Numbered from the stretch's first letter, positions 22,883-31,423 are shown. The stretch is DNA of 64,000 bases from Streptomyces ureilyticus (GCF_011045025.1 NZ_JAAKZX010000012.1:32714-96713), one strand, 5' to 3'. Notes: a model not told the origin generated them from the sequence alone. Program-made: numbers and translations.

Positions 22883-25017
22883 CCACGACGACTCAGGCCA
22901 CTGCGGTGACGGGTGCCGTCGGGACCGCGCACACCCGCGTGGAGGGCCGGGACAAGGTCACCGGAGCCGCCCGCTACGCCGGAGAGATTCCCTTCGCCGA
23001 ACTGGCCCACGGATGGCTGGTGTTGTCCACCATCGCGCGCGGACGCATCCGATCCGTGGAGGCCGACCCCGTCCTCGCGATGCCCGGCGTCCTCGCCGTC
23101 CTGCACCACCAGAACGCGCCGCGCGTCACCACCGATTACATGAGCATCACGGGAACGCCGGACCCGACCCTCGCGATCCTCCAGCACGACCGCGTGCCGT
23201 ACGCGGGCTGGCCGGTGGCGCTGGTCGTGGCCGAGACGTCCGAGCAGGCCAGGGAGGCCGCCGAGGCGCTCGTGATCGAGTACGACGAGGAGCCGCACGA
23301 CGTCGCCTTCTTCGCCGGGCGTCCGGATGTGTACACGCCGGCGGACTCCGTCGTGCCGACGGACGAGGTGAAGGGCGACATGGAGGCCGAACTGGCCGCG
23401 TCCGCCGTCGTCGTGGACGTGGAGTACACCACACCGGAGGAGTACCACAGCCCGCTGGAGCCGCACGCGGCGACGGCTCACTGGGACGGCGGTCGGCTCG
23501 ACGTCGTCGATTCCAACCAGAGCACCATGTGGGTGGCCGGTGAGCTCGCGCAGCTGTTCTCCCTCGATCCGGCCTCGGTGCGGGTGCGGTCCGAGCACGT
23601 CGGCGGCGGCTTCGGGTCCAAGGGCGTCCGGCCGCACCAGGTGGCCGCCGTGATGGCCGCGACCGTCCTTCAGCGCCCGGTCAGGATGGTGCTGACACGT
23701 CGTCAGATGTTCTCGCTCGTCGGCTACCGCAGCCCGACGGCACAGCGGATCAGGCTCGGCGCCGACTCCGACGGGCGGCTGCGCGCACTCGACCACCATG
23801 CGCAGGCCCTCACGTCGACCGTGCACGAATTCCTGGAGCCGAGCGCTTATGTGGGGCGCGTGCTGTACGACGCCGACGCGCACCGCACCACCCATCGGCT
23901 CGTACGGCTCGACGTGCCGACCCCGACCTTCATGCGCGCGCCCGGCGCGGCGTCGGGTTCGTTCGCGTTGGAGTCGGCGCTCGACGAACTCGCCGAGAAG
24001 TGCGGCGTGGACCCGATCGCGCTGCGCGCCCGCAACGAACCCGAGGTGGGTCCCCTGTCCGGGCTGCCGTTCAGCAGCCGCAACCTGCTCGCCTGCTTCG
24101 AGGACGGCGCCCGCAGGTTCGGCTGGGCGGACCGGGATCCCCGTCCCGGCCTGCGCCGCGAGGGGCGCTGGCTGCTCGGGACCGGCACGGCGGCGGCCAC
24201 GCACGCCGCGGGGGTCGGCCCGTCCACGGCGGCCGTGACAGCACAGGCGGACGGCACCTTCGACGTACGGATCAACGCGACGGACATCGGAACCGGAGCA
24301 CGGACCGCGCTGGTCCTCGTCGCCGCGGAGGCACTGAGGGCGGAGCCGGGACGCGTCCGCGTGCACATCGGGGACAGTGACCTCGGCCCGGCGATGTTCG
24401 CCGGCGGCTCGATGGGCACCCGCTCCTGGGCATGGGCGGTGATGCTCGCGGCACGCGAGCTGCGGGAACGACTGGCCCTGGGCGGCGCCATTCCGCCGGA
24501 GGGCATCACCTCGCGGTCGGACACCTCCGAGGCGGTCGGCGCCCTCGCGCAGCAGGAACGACACGCTTTCGGAGCACACTTCGCCGAGGTCGCCGTCGAC
24601 GTCACCAGCGGTGAGGTGCGCGTGCGGCGGATGCTCGGCGTCTTCGCCGCCGGCCGGATCGTCAACCCGCTGACCGCGCGCGGCCAGTTCATCGGCGGGA
24701 TGATCTGGGGACTGTCCATGGCACTGCACGAGGAGGCGTTCCGGGACTCCGCCTCGGGCACCCACGTCGGCGCCGACTTCGCGGGCTACCACTTCGCCGC
24801 GAACGCCGACGTACCGCTCATCGAGGCGCACTGGGTCGACGACCCGGACCCGGACGACCCCGTCGGGATCAAGGGCATCGGCGAGGTCGGGATCGTGGGC
24901 GCCGCGGCGGCGATCGCCAACGCGGTCTGGCACGCGACCGGCGTACGCCACCGGCACCTCCCCATCCGGCCCGACCGGGTCCTGTCGGCGAACAGTGCGG
25001 GAGGCTCAAGTGCTTGA
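22879..25017 (+). CDS. Molybdenum hydroxylase, molybdopterin-binding catalytic subunit
   Basis: A 712-residue catalytic subunit. The N-terminal domain opens RVEGRDKVTGAARYAGEIPF. HVGGGFGSKGVRPHQ and RAPGAASGSFALESALDELA are cofactor-binding segments, and GGSMGTRSWAW lies near the active site. The catalytic glutamate is in KGIGEVGIVGAAAAIANAV near the C-terminus. With the FAD/4Fe-4S partner it is most likely an aldehyde oxidoreductase; the substrate is unknown. The ATG at 22879 has GAGGAGG upstream and overlaps the preceding stop. It overlaps the XdhC gene by eight bases. Confidence 0.92.
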   Translation: MTTTTQATAVTGAVGTAHTRVEGRDKVTGAARYAGEIPFAELAHGWLVLSTIARGRIRSVEADPVLAMPGVLAVLHHQNAPRVTTDYMSITGTPDPTLAILQHDRVPYAGWPVALVVAETSEQAREAAEALVIEYDEEPHDVAFFAGRPDVYTPADSVVPTDEVKGDMEAELAASAVVVDVEYTTPEEYHSPLEPHAATAHWDGGRLDVVDSNQSTMWVAGELAQLFSLDPASVRVRSEHVGGGFGSKGVRPHQVAAVMAATVLQRPVRMVLTRRQMFSLVGYRSPTAQRIRLGADSDGRLRALDHHAQALTSTVHEFLEPSAYVGRVLYDADAHRTTHRLVRLDVPTPTFMRAPGAASGSFALESALDELAEKCGVDPIALRARNEPEVGPLSGLPFSSRNLLACFEDGARRFGWADRDPRPGLRREGRWLLGTGTAAATHAAGVGPSTAAVTAQADGTFDVRINATDIGTGARTALVLVAAEALRAEPGRVRVHIGDSDLGPAMFAGGSMGTRSWAWAVMLAARELRERLALGGAIPPEGITSRSDTSEAVGALAQQERHAFGAHFAEVAVDVTSGEVRVRRMLGVFAAGRIVNPLTARGQFIGGMIWGLSMALHEEAFRDSASGTHVGADFAGYHFAANADVPLIEAHWVDDPDPDDPVGIKGIGEVGIVGAAAAIANAVWHATGVRHRHLPIRPDRVLSANSAGGSSA

Positions 25018-26257
25018 CCTCGCCGACGAGTTGAACCGGTGGGTCGAAGAGGGCCGCGCCTTCGCCGTCGCCACCGTCGTGGCCGTCGGCGGCAGCGCAC
25101 CGCGCAGTCCGGGCGCCGCCCTCGCCGTCGACAGCGAGGGCACGGCCATCGGTTCGGTCTCCGGCGGCTGTGTGGAGGGGGCGGTGTACGACCTGTGCGT
25201 CCAGGCGCTCCAGGACGGCGAGGTGGTGCGCGAGCGGTTCGGCTACAGCGACGAGGACGCCTTCGCGGTGGGACTGACCTGCGGCGGAGTCATCGAGGTC
25301 CTGGTCACTCCGGTGGGTGCGGACGCGCCGGGCAGGAAGGTGTTCGCGTCGGCACTCTCGGCCGCCGCAGGGGGCGAGGCAGCGGCCCTCGCCCGCGTGG
25401 TCCGGGGACCGGTCGAACTGCTGGGCAGGGCGCTGCTCGTCCGCCCGAGCGAAGCGAGATGGGGGTCCCCCCGGACGGAGTCCGGGGAAGGATCGTACGA
25501 AGGCGAACTCGGCGGGCGTCCCGAGCTGGACCGCACGGTGGTGGCTGAGGCGGGCGCCTTGCTGGACGCGGGCCGCACCGGAACCCTGGAGATCGGAGAG
25601 CAGGGCTCTCACTGCGGAGCACCGCTCACGATTCTGGTCGAGTCGTCGGTACCGCCGCCCCGCATGATCGTCTTCGGTGCGATCGACTTCGCCTCGGCGC
25701 TGGTCCGCACCGGCAAGTTCCTCGGTTACCACGTGACTGTGTGCGACGCCCGTCCCGTCTTCGCCACGCGGGCCCGTTTCCCCGAGGCCGACGACATCGT
25801 GGTCGACTGGCCGCACCGCTACCTCCGACGCACCGAGACGGACGCCCGCACAGTTCTGTGCGTGCTGACTCACGACGCCAAGTTCGACGTACCGCTGCTG
25901 GAAGCGGCCCTGCGGCTACCGGTCGCGTACGTCGGTGCGATGGGTTCGCGTCGCACCCACGAGGACCGCAACCGGCGGCTGCGTGAAGTCGGCGTCACCG
26001 AGCGGGAGTTGGTGCGGCTAAGGTCCCCGATCGGGCTGGATCTCGGCGCCCGTACGCCCGAGGAGACGGCCCTGGCCATCGCCGCCGAGATCGTCGCGGT
26101 ACGACACGGCGGCTCGGGCGTTCCACTGACCGGCTCTGCGACACCGATTCACCGTGACGTGCGGTCCGCGTCGGTCACGCTCGAAGAGCAGGGTGTCCCG
26201 TCAGCGGGTCACTTCGCCAGGGCCGACCGGGCCGCCGCGAGGGCCTGCTCGGCGTAA
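25010..26257 (+). CDS. XdhC/CoxI-family molybdenum cofactor maturation protein, repeat insertion
   Basis: A 415-residue XdhC-like protein that in the family binds and sulfurates the molybdenum cofactor before its insertion. VGGSAPRSPGAALAV and GSVSGGCVEGAVYDL form the N-terminal domain; MIVFGAIDFASALVR begins the Rossmann domain, with YVGAMGSRRTHEDR near its end. The GTG at 25010 has GGGAGG upstream. Two oddities: an interspersed repeat lies in frame around residues 146-160 (SEARWGSPR), and the tail after PIHRD (about 35 residues) looks like read-through into foreign sequence. It may still function, as both additions fall outside the conserved cores. Confidence 0.85.
   Translation: MLDLADELNRWVEEGRAFAVATVVAVGGSAPRSPGAALAVDSEGTAIGSVSGGCVEGAVYDLCVQALQDGEVVRERFGYSDEDAFAVGLTCGGVIEVLVTPVGADAPGRKVFASALSAAAGGEAAALARVVRGPVELLGRALLVRPSEARWGSPRTESGEGSYEGELGGRPELDRTVVAEAGALLDAGRTGTLEIGEQGSHCGAPLTILVESSVPPPRMIVFGAIDFASALVRTGKFLGYHVTVCDARPVFATRARFPEADDIVVDWPHRYLRRTETDARTVLCVLTHDAKFDVPLLEAALRLPVAYVGAMGSRRTHEDRNRRLREVGVTERELVRLRSPIGLDLGARTPEETALAIAAEIVAVRHGGSGVPLTGSATPIHRDVRSASVTLEEQGVPSAGHFARADRAAARACSA
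25446..25473. repeat. Interspersed repeat copy 2, inside xdhC
   Basis: The 28 bases are identical to 10821-10848. They are followed by the hairpin CCGGAC-GGAG-TCCGG. The copy lies within the XdhC frame without breaking it and adds roughly 16-18 residues between the two conserved domains. Confidence 0.75.
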
Positions 26258-26340
26258 CCGCGGCCGAACTGCTCGGTGGAGCAGGTGTCCGGGGTGGTGC
26301 CTCCTTCGAGTTCGCCTCTGTCGGTGATGACGGTGGCCGT
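26209..26340 (-). pseudogene. Unidentified 3' gene remnant antisense to the xdhC end
   Basis: On the minus strand a frame ending with the stop at 26209-26211 reads TATVITDRGELEGGTTPDTC and STEQFGRGYAEQALAAARSA, much more protein-like than the xdhC tail on the other strand. It is cut off by a stop about 45 codons upstream and has no start. In the adjacent frame, further upstream, DELREELVRDVMSAPRVDG may be its earlier part. I do not recognise the family. The 26258-26525 gap holds nothing else. Confidence 0.35.
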
Positions 26341-26525
26341 CGACGCGCGGAGCCGACATCACATCTCGTACCAGTTCCTCGCGCAGCTCGTCATCACGCG
26401 CCCGGGGCGCGCGGCGCGCGGGAGTTCACTCCGCATCGCGCCGGATGGACGAAGGGTCCGAGGCCCGCGGGGTAGCTCGCCGCGACAGGCGGACTACTGC
26501 CGCCGGACTCCGGCTTCCTGCCGAC

Positions 26526-26933
26526 TCAGTGGGACAACGGCAGGACCGCGGACACCGTCTTTCCTCGGGGTCCGATGCTGACCCTCACATCTGCGGACAG
26601 CGCCTGCACCAGGTGCCAGCCGAACCCACCCGGTTTGACCGCGTCAGTCCGCCGCGGCTGCGGGGCGATGGTGCTGGCGTCTTCCACCGACACTGTCACT
26701 GTTCCCGGTCCGGCCGCCAGATGGAACCGGGTCACCCCGCCGGCGTGCCGGACCGCGTTGGTGACCAGTTCCGACACCACGAGCAGCACCGCATCCGTCT
26801 CGGCTCCGGCACGTGCGGCTACCGCGGACAAGAATCCGCGCGTCACATTCCTCGCCCGTCCCGCGCTCTGCGAACTTGTCCCTTGCAGGGGTTGGTGGTC
26901 TTCCTCTACTTCCTCGGATGAACGCACGATCAC
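26526..26933 (-). CDS. RsbW-like ATP-binding protein (anti-sigma kinase type)
   Basis: A 135-residue single GHKL ATPase domain of the HATPase_c_2 type that is abundant in streptomycetes. ARNVTRGFLSAVAARAG is the lead helix, VLLVVSELVTNAVRHAGG the N-box (E-x-x-x-N), VSVEDAS the G1-like segment (usual D-x-x) and GGFGWHLVQALSAD the G2/G-box. Such proteins phosphorylate or bind STAS antagonists. A STAS protein lies 24 kb away at 1603, but no partner is adjacent. Its start is the ATG at 26933. It is isolated by gene debris on both sides. Confidence 0.8.
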   Translation of the reverse strand: MIVRSSEEVEEDHQPLQGTSSQSAGRARNVTRGFLSAVAARAGAETDAVLLVVSELVTNAVRHAGGVTRFHLAAGPGTVTVSVEDASTIAPQPRRTDAVKPGGFGWHLVQALSADVRVSIGPRGKTVSAVLPLSH

Positions 26934-27241
26934 AAGCCTCCGGTGGTGGACGCTGACCTTTTTCTCGCTTGCCCAGAGAAACTTGAGTCATCCCCCGACA
27001 CGCGAGCGCACGTCAGCGCCCGTATCCGTCTGGCTCAACACCCGTACGGAGGATAGTTGGGGGGCGCGGGCACGTGGTGGCTGGTGACCATGGTGGCGGA
27101 CGGCTCGGGGAGCGCCCCTTCAGGGGCGCGGGGCTGTGACATCAGCGGCTCCGCCGCGATGGGGGTCCCCCCGCTCGACCCACCACGCGGCGGAGCCGCA
27201 AATTGATACAGCCGGGCAGGGGCGGGATTGGGGACTGCTAC
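26934..27241. other. Intergenic stretch holding repeat copy 3
   Basis: No gene is supported. The part near 26934 is the promoter side of the ATPase gene. The part from 27144 is a repeat element with flanking inverted arms at the 3' end of the LysR-type gene. Confidence 0.5.
27144..27200. repeat. Interspersed repeat copy 3 with 14-bp terminal inverted repeats
   Basis: GCGGCTCCGCCGCG (27144-27157) and its exact reverse complement CGCGGCGGAGCCGC (27187-27200) bracket the core GATGGGGGTCCCCCCG (27158-27173). The 57-base unit looks like a miniature inverted-repeat element or a strong hairpin; it could end transcription of the LysR-type gene. Confidence 0.65.
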
Positions 27242-27991
27242 CTACGACCGCCGCCGCGGCTTCCCGCGCCTGCCGCTCTTCGCCCCGCCCCCGCTTCGAC
27301 GGCTTCCGCCGGTCGATGCGGGCTTCCGGCCGGCGTCCGCCGCTTCGCGGCGCTTGGTCTTCGGCTGCGCCGGAGGCGCCGTGCGCCCGCGCGTGCTGTT
27401 GGCCGTCCGGCCACGGACAATCCCGATGAAGTCCTCGACCAGATCGGTGGTCGCGTCCTCGGGCCACGCCAGCGCGACGCTCGACTGAGGCGCGTCGACC
27501 ACGGGCCGGTACGTGAGGTCCCTGCGATGGTGCAGCCGGGCCAACGACTGGGGGACGACGAGCAGCCCCACCCCCGCCGCCACGAGCTCGATGGCATCCG
27601 CCGTCATGGCGGGACGCTCGATGGCGGCACGCCCCGGCAGCCGCTCCCAGGAGAGCACGTCATCGAGCGGATGGAACACGACGTCGTCGGCGAGATCCGC
27701 GACGCTCACCTCGTCCGCCGCCGTCACCAGGTGATCCTTCGGGCTCACCACCACCGTCGACTCGGTGTAGAGAGGGATCGCACTGAAGACCGTACGGTCG
27801 ACCGGAAGCCGTACCACCCCCACGTCGGCTCCCCCGCTCCGCAACACATCGGACGCCTCAGCGGCCGGCACATCGACGAGGGTCAGCGGAACGTCGGGCA
27901 GCCGCTCGCTCCAGATCCGCGCCCACTTGGCGGGCGTCACCCCCGGAACGTAAGCGAGGCGAAACGAGGGAGATACTTCCGAGCCTGTCAC
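27242..27991 (-). CDS. LysR-type substrate-binding domain protein without HTH
   Basis: A 249-residue protein. Residues 8-200 match the two-lobed effector domain of LysR regulators: FRLAYVPGVTPAKWARIWSE, PLTLVDVPAAEASDVLRSGG, ADVGVVRLP, PLYTESTVVVSPKDHL and VAAGVGLLVVPQSLARL. The N-terminal winged HTH is absent. The C-terminal 50 residues are a basic, disordered tail (SGGGAKSGRRGKPRRRS at the end) that might bind nucleic acid in its place. It may be a regular streptomycete family or a truncated regulator; the IS5 debris directly upstream would fit truncation. DNA binding is not predicted with confidence. Confidence 0.75.
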   Translation of the reverse strand: MTGSEVSPSFRLAYVPGVTPAKWARIWSERLPDVPLTLVDVPAAEASDVLRSGGADVGVVRLPVDRTVFSAIPLYTESTVVVSPKDHLVTAADEVSVADLADDVVFHPLDDVLSWERLPGRAAIERPAMTADAIELVAAGVGLLVVPQSLARLHHRRDLTYRPVVDAPQSSVALAWPEDATTDLVEDFIGIVRGRTANSTRGRTAPPAQPKTKRREAADAGRKPASTGGSRRSGGGAKSGRRGKPRRRS

Positions 27992-28039
27992 CCCGCCAGG
28001 CTACCGGGCGGTGGCCGGAGGCCTCGTACGCGGTCGGCA

Positions 28040-28396
28040 GCGGAGCCCGACGGTCCGGTACGCGTCGTGTACGAGGGCTGGCGCCGCCCCTGACCCACCA
28101 GCCGAGCACGAGGGGCACTCCGGTCGCATCGGACAGCAGGTGCAGCTTGGAAGCCGGTCTGCCCCGGTCCACGGGGCTCGGGCCTGTAAGTTCGTCCCCC
28201 ATTCGCACGTACGTGCGCGGTGTCCGGCACCAGACGAGTCAGATCCAGCAGGCCCTGGCCGTGCCTGCCAGGCACAGCCGGACACCAGGGCGTAGACGAT
28301 CGCGGCCAGCAACTGCCGTCCGCGGTACCTGCTCCTGCGCGAGGAGGTACTCCCATCCCTCCGGGCAAACCTCACGCAGGTCGCGCTCGGACATGA
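28040..28396 (-). mobile_element. IS5-family transposase remnant, multiply frameshifted
   Basis: Pieces of an IS5-type transposase are spread over three frames: AAIVYALVSGCAWQ, then LDLTRLVPDTAHVRANGG, then DELTGPSPVDRGRPASKLHL and LLSDATGVPLVLG. The order is right for one transposase read toward lower coordinates; the catalytic C-terminus is missing. No inverted repeats or target duplication could be found. It is a second, independent IS5 relic besides the one at 5393. Confidence 0.7.
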
Positions 28397-28415
28397 GCGT
28401 TGTGTCGATGACGTG

Positions 28416-29078
28416 CTAGCTGTAGCTCCGTGACTCCTCGGCGGTCTCAGGAGCTCCGGCCGCTCCCTCGACAGCTTTTTCGGAAGGCGGATAGGCGTCG
28501 CGCAGACGTTGCATGGTCGCCGTCACGACGGCACGGACGTCCGTCTCGCGCAACGGGGCGGAGAACAGCGCCGAACTGAACGAGAAGCCCTCGATCAGGG
28601 CGAACAGCAGGAGCGCCTCGCGGTGCAGCGCTTCCTCGTCGATCACGCGGTCGGCCAGCGCATCGCGCAGCAACGAGCGGATCACCTCCGCGCCCGCAAG
28701 GGACGTCGCGGCGATGTCGGCCGCAAGCTCCGGGTCCGTGCGCGCCATGACACGGTATTCGACCAAAGCGATGTTCTCCCGGCGCTCCTGCTCGCTGGTC
28801 GGCGCGGCGAATGCGATCACATCCGCGATCCGTGCCACCGGGTCGTCGGACATCGTCGTGTCGCGACGCACGACGCGCTGCATGAGGACGCCCAACGTGA
28901 AGCGCATGACCTCGCGGACGGTGTCGCCGAAGTAATGCCGGATGCTCCCGATGGCCAGGCCGGTGCGTGCGGAGATCCGGGCGAGGGTCACCGAGCGGAT
29001 CCCATGCGCGGCGATCTCGTCGATCACGGCGTCGGCGACCTGCTCTCGGCGGACATCCGGGTTGACTCTCTTAGGCAT
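28416..29078 (-). CDS. TetR-family regulator of the lipoprotein-hydrolase module
   Basis: A 220-residue TetR protein. The HTH is VADAVIDEIAAHGIRSVTLA followed by RISARTGLAIGSIRHYFGDT. The C-terminal ligand domain includes ENIALVEYRVMARTDPELAA and LLLFALIEGFSFSSALFSAP. It is divergent from a membrane protein and a lipoprotein hydrolase, and a 20-base inverted repeat lies between, so it probably represses them and itself. The IS5 relic ends 20 bases from its stop. The module looks like an acquired unit (inference from position and the lower-GC operator region). Confidence 0.87.
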   Translation of the reverse strand: MPKRVNPDVRREQVADAVIDEIAAHGIRSVTLARISARTGLAIGSIRHYFGDTVREVMRFTLGVLMQRVVRRDTTMSDDPVARIADVIAFAAPTSEQERRENIALVEYRVMARTDPELAADIAATSLAGAEVIRSLLRDALADRVIDEEALHREALLLFALIEGFSFSSALFSAPLRETDVRAVVTATMQRLRDAYPPSEKAVEGAAGAPETAEESRSYS

Positions 29079-29120
29079 GACACCATCCTAGGCATTTTTT
29101 GGCACGCGCGTGCTACTTTA

Positions 29121-29140
29121 TCTAGCATGAGCATGCTAGA
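29121..29140. promoter_or_regulatory. Inverted repeat, probable TetR operator
   Basis: TCTAGCATGAGCATGCTAGA has 9-bp arms around AG. It overlaps a likely -10 region of a plus-strand promoter (TTGGCA at 29099, TAGCAT at 29123, 18-base spacing), so bound repressor would block transcription of the membrane protein/hydrolase pair. A smaller palindrome, GCACGCGCGTGC, stands at 29102-29113. Confidence 0.65.
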
Positions 29141-29191
29141 CAGACTTCGTGGCCGCGCTCCGTCCCGTTACGACCCCGGACAGGGCGAGAC

Positions 29192-29845
29192 ATGAACGAC
29201 TGGCACGATCCCTGGACCGGTGCGGCGCGGAAGGATCCTCACGGCTTCGACGGGCTCGAAGGCCTCGACGGCGATGCGGAAACGTGGTCGACGCCTGCTC
29301 CGGAGCCGGGCTCGCCGTTGCCACCGTTCCGCCCCTCCCTCTCGCTGCAGCGCACACGATTCGCGATCGGCCTTCGCGATGCGTCGACGGCGACGGTCGA
29401 TGTCGATCACATGTCCGGCAGAGCCTCGCTCTACCGGGACGACCGGCACGTGCAGACCTCCGACATGCCGGTCCGGTTCCCGCTCGGATCGGACAGCATC
29501 GAGGTCGCCGCGAGCAGGTACGGCATGCAGCGGATTCACCTGATCAACGCGGACGCCGACCGGCGACGTCTCGATCCCGCGCCAGGGACGCCCGAGCACT
29601 GGCGCGCCCAACTCTCCCGCCGGCACCCCGGGGTCGGGCGCGCCCTCGCTGCCTGCGCCGTCATCGTGCTGACGATGAATCTGATCCTCTTCGCCCCGCA
29701 GCTGCTCGAGCTGGTTACCCACCTGCCGCTCTGGGCTGATCGCTTCACCCCGTTCGTCTCGCCCATCGACCTGCCGGCATGGGCGAACACGGAACAATCC
29801 GTCAATCGCCGCCGCGCCCTCGTACACGATCGCGGCTTGGCATAG
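29192..29845 (+). CDS. Single-TM membrane protein of unknown function
   Basis: I do not recognise the family. The 217 residues comprise an acidic, proline-rich N-terminus, a region of strands (RTRFAIGLRDASTATVDVDH, SGRASLYRDDRHVQTSDMP), and one membrane helix about residues 149-170 (ALAACAVIVLTMNLILFAPQ). The C-terminal outer part (LWADRFTPFVSPIDLPAW) is short. The N-terminal domain may be cytoplasmic by the basic residues before the helix (RRHPGVGRA). GGGCGAG stands before the ATG at 29192. The lipoprotein hydrolase gene follows after nine bases, so both are probably one operon under the divergent TetR. Confidence 0.7.
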   Translation: MNDWHDPWTGAARKDPHGFDGLEGLDGDAETWSTPAPEPGSPLPPFRPSLSLQRTRFAIGLRDASTATVDVDHMSGRASLYRDDRHVQTSDMPVRFPLGSDSIEVAASRYGMQRIHLINADADRRRLDPAPGTPEHWRAQLSRRHPGVGRALAACAVIVLTMNLILFAPQLLELVTHLPLWADRFTPFVSPIDLPAWANTEQSVNRRRALVHDRGLA

Positions 29846-29854
29846 GAGAAACGC

Positions 29855-31423
29855 ATGCGATCACATCCTCGGCTCCCCAATCGCTCCCGACACCTCGAGA
29901 CCGTGCTCGCCGCGGCCTTACTCCTCCTGCTCGCCGGATGCGCGCCCGCTTTCCCTCCACCGGACTCCGGCGCGGATGCGGACCTCGGCGCCTACCTCGA
30001 GCAAGAGCTCGACTGGGTCAAGTGCGAGGACACCGCGACGAGCGCGGCGGACGCCGAGCTGTTCGCGAACCCGGCGCTCCAGTGCGCCTCGGTCGAGGTC
30101 CCGCTCGACTACGACGATCCGGAGGGCGAGAGGGCGCACATCGCGCTCACCCGCCTCCCCGCCGCGGGCGAGCCTGAGGGCTCACTGCTGCTCAACCCGG
30201 GCGGACCCGGAGGATCCGGCACCAGCTTCGTCGCGTCCACCCTGCCCCTGTGGCAGGCAAGCCCCGTCGCCGAACGCTTCGACATCGTCGGCTTCGATCC
30301 TCGCGGGGTCGGGTCGTCGACCCCGGCCCTCGACTGCTACACCGACGAGGAGTACGACGCAGGCGACGTGCCGCGGTTCGGCGCGGTGTACGACATCACG
30401 AACGCCAAAGAGGCGGTCGAGCTCGCAGAGCGCTGCGCAGACGGCTCTGGCGGCATCGCGAACCTTGTGAACGCCGGGTCTACGAGCGTCGTGCGCGACA
30501 TGGACATCACGCGAAAGGTGCTCGGTGACGACCAGTTGACCTATCTCGGCTACAGCTACGGCTCCGAACTCGGCGCCATGTACGCCGCGACCTACCCCGA
30601 AAAGGTCCGCGCGATCGTGCTCGACGGGGCCGTCTCGCCCGACCTGACGGCGAGCGAGTCCCGCCTGTCCTCATTCGCCGGCCTGCAGGCACGGTTCCAC
30701 GACCTCGCCGCACACTGCACAGAATCACCCGACTGCGTTCTCGGCCCCGACCCCGCGGCTGCGAACGACCGCCTGCACGAGATCGTCCAGCCGCTCGTCG
30801 AGACACCAGCACCGACCACCGACGGCCGGGACCTGAGCATCTGGGACGCCTACCTCGGCATCAGCGGCGGACTGTACTCCGAAAAGAAATGGCCCGACGT
30901 CATCTCCGCCCTGACCGCGCTCGAGGCAGGGAACGCCGACGAGATGCTCGCCCTGCGCGACACCTTCTACGCCCGCACGGCGGACGGCGCCTACGGCCAG
31001 GACTTCGACACGAACATCGCTGTGCGCTGCATGGACTCACCCCGTCCGACGCCGGAGGAACAGACTGCGCTCGCACGCGAGATCGGGGAGGTCGCGCCCA
31101 TGTTTGACCTCGACGTGTTCACGGCGGGGAATTACCACAGCGAATGCGAGGCGTGGCCCGCGCCGCCAACACGCGGCGAGCCCTGGCTCGCCGAGGTCGA
31201 AGGCCTCCCCGAGACGCTCGTCGTGTCGGTCACCGGCGATCCTGTGACGCCACATGAGGGCGGCATCGCGATGTCGCGAGCTCTCGACGGAAGCCTGCTC
31301 ACAGTCGACGGCAAACAGCACGGCGCCTACCTCCTCGGCGGCAGCAAGTGCGTCGACGACGTGGTCGGTGAATATCTCCTCGACCTCGAATCCCCGCCCA
31401 CCGACGCCCGTTGCAGCCTGTGA
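29855..31423 (+). CDS. Secreted lipoprotein alpha/beta hydrolase (tripeptidyl aminopeptidase-like)
   Basis: A 522-residue exported hydrolase. The signal peptide ends in a lipobox, LLAGC, with Cys29 as lipid anchor. The oxyanion region is LLLNPGGPGGSG, DIVGFDPRGVGSSTP follows, and the nucleophile elbow is GYSYGSE (Ser234). The acid is probably the Asp of SVTGDPVTPHEGG (about residue 462) and the base the His of DGKQHGAYL (about 489). The C-terminal TAP-like domain is present. Relatives remove tripeptides from proteins outside the cell or hydrolyse esters; the substrate is not known. The ATG at 29855 has AGGAG five bases upstream. Confidence 0.9.
   Translation: MRSHPRLPNRSRHLETVLAAALLLLLAGCAPAFPPPDSGADADLGAYLEQELDWVKCEDTATSAADAELFANPALQCASVEVPLDYDDPEGERAHIALTRLPAAGEPEGSLLLNPGGPGGSGTSFVASTLPLWQASPVAERFDIVGFDPRGVGSSTPALDCYTDEEYDAGDVPRFGAVYDITNAKEAVELAERCADGSGGIANLVNAGSTSVVRDMDITRKVLGDDQLTYLGYSYGSELGAMYAATYPEKVRAIVLDGAVSPDLTASESRLSSFAGLQARFHDLAAHCTESPDCVLGPDPAAANDRLHEIVQPLVETPAPTTDGRDLSIWDAYLGISGGLYSEKKWPDVISALTALEAGNADEMLALRDTFYARTADGAYGQDFDTNIAVRCMDSPRPTPEEQTALAREIGEVAPMFDLDVFTAGNYHSECEAWPAPPTRGEPWLAEVEGLPETLVVSVTGDPVTPHEGGIAMSRALDGSLLTVDGKQHGAYLLGGSKCVDDVVGEYLLDLESPPTDARCSL

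Noticed and set aside
22810..24957. A 715-codon minus-strand frame opposite the molybdopterin subunit
   Set aside because: The plus-strand protein has every family motif and overlapping operon junctions; the antisense reading is compositional noise from GC3 bias.
26276..26581. Plus-strand open frame of 101 codons after xdhC
   Set aside because: No ribosome site and low-complexity translation; it overlaps the ATPase gene on the other strand.
29127..29195. A 22-codon open frame (MSMLDRLRGRAPSRYDPGQG...) ending in an ATGA overlap with the membrane-protein gene
   Set aside because: Its ATG lies inside the operator dyad and the likely -10 region, probably upstream of the transcription start, and it has no ribosome site. 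A leader peptide is possible but not supported.
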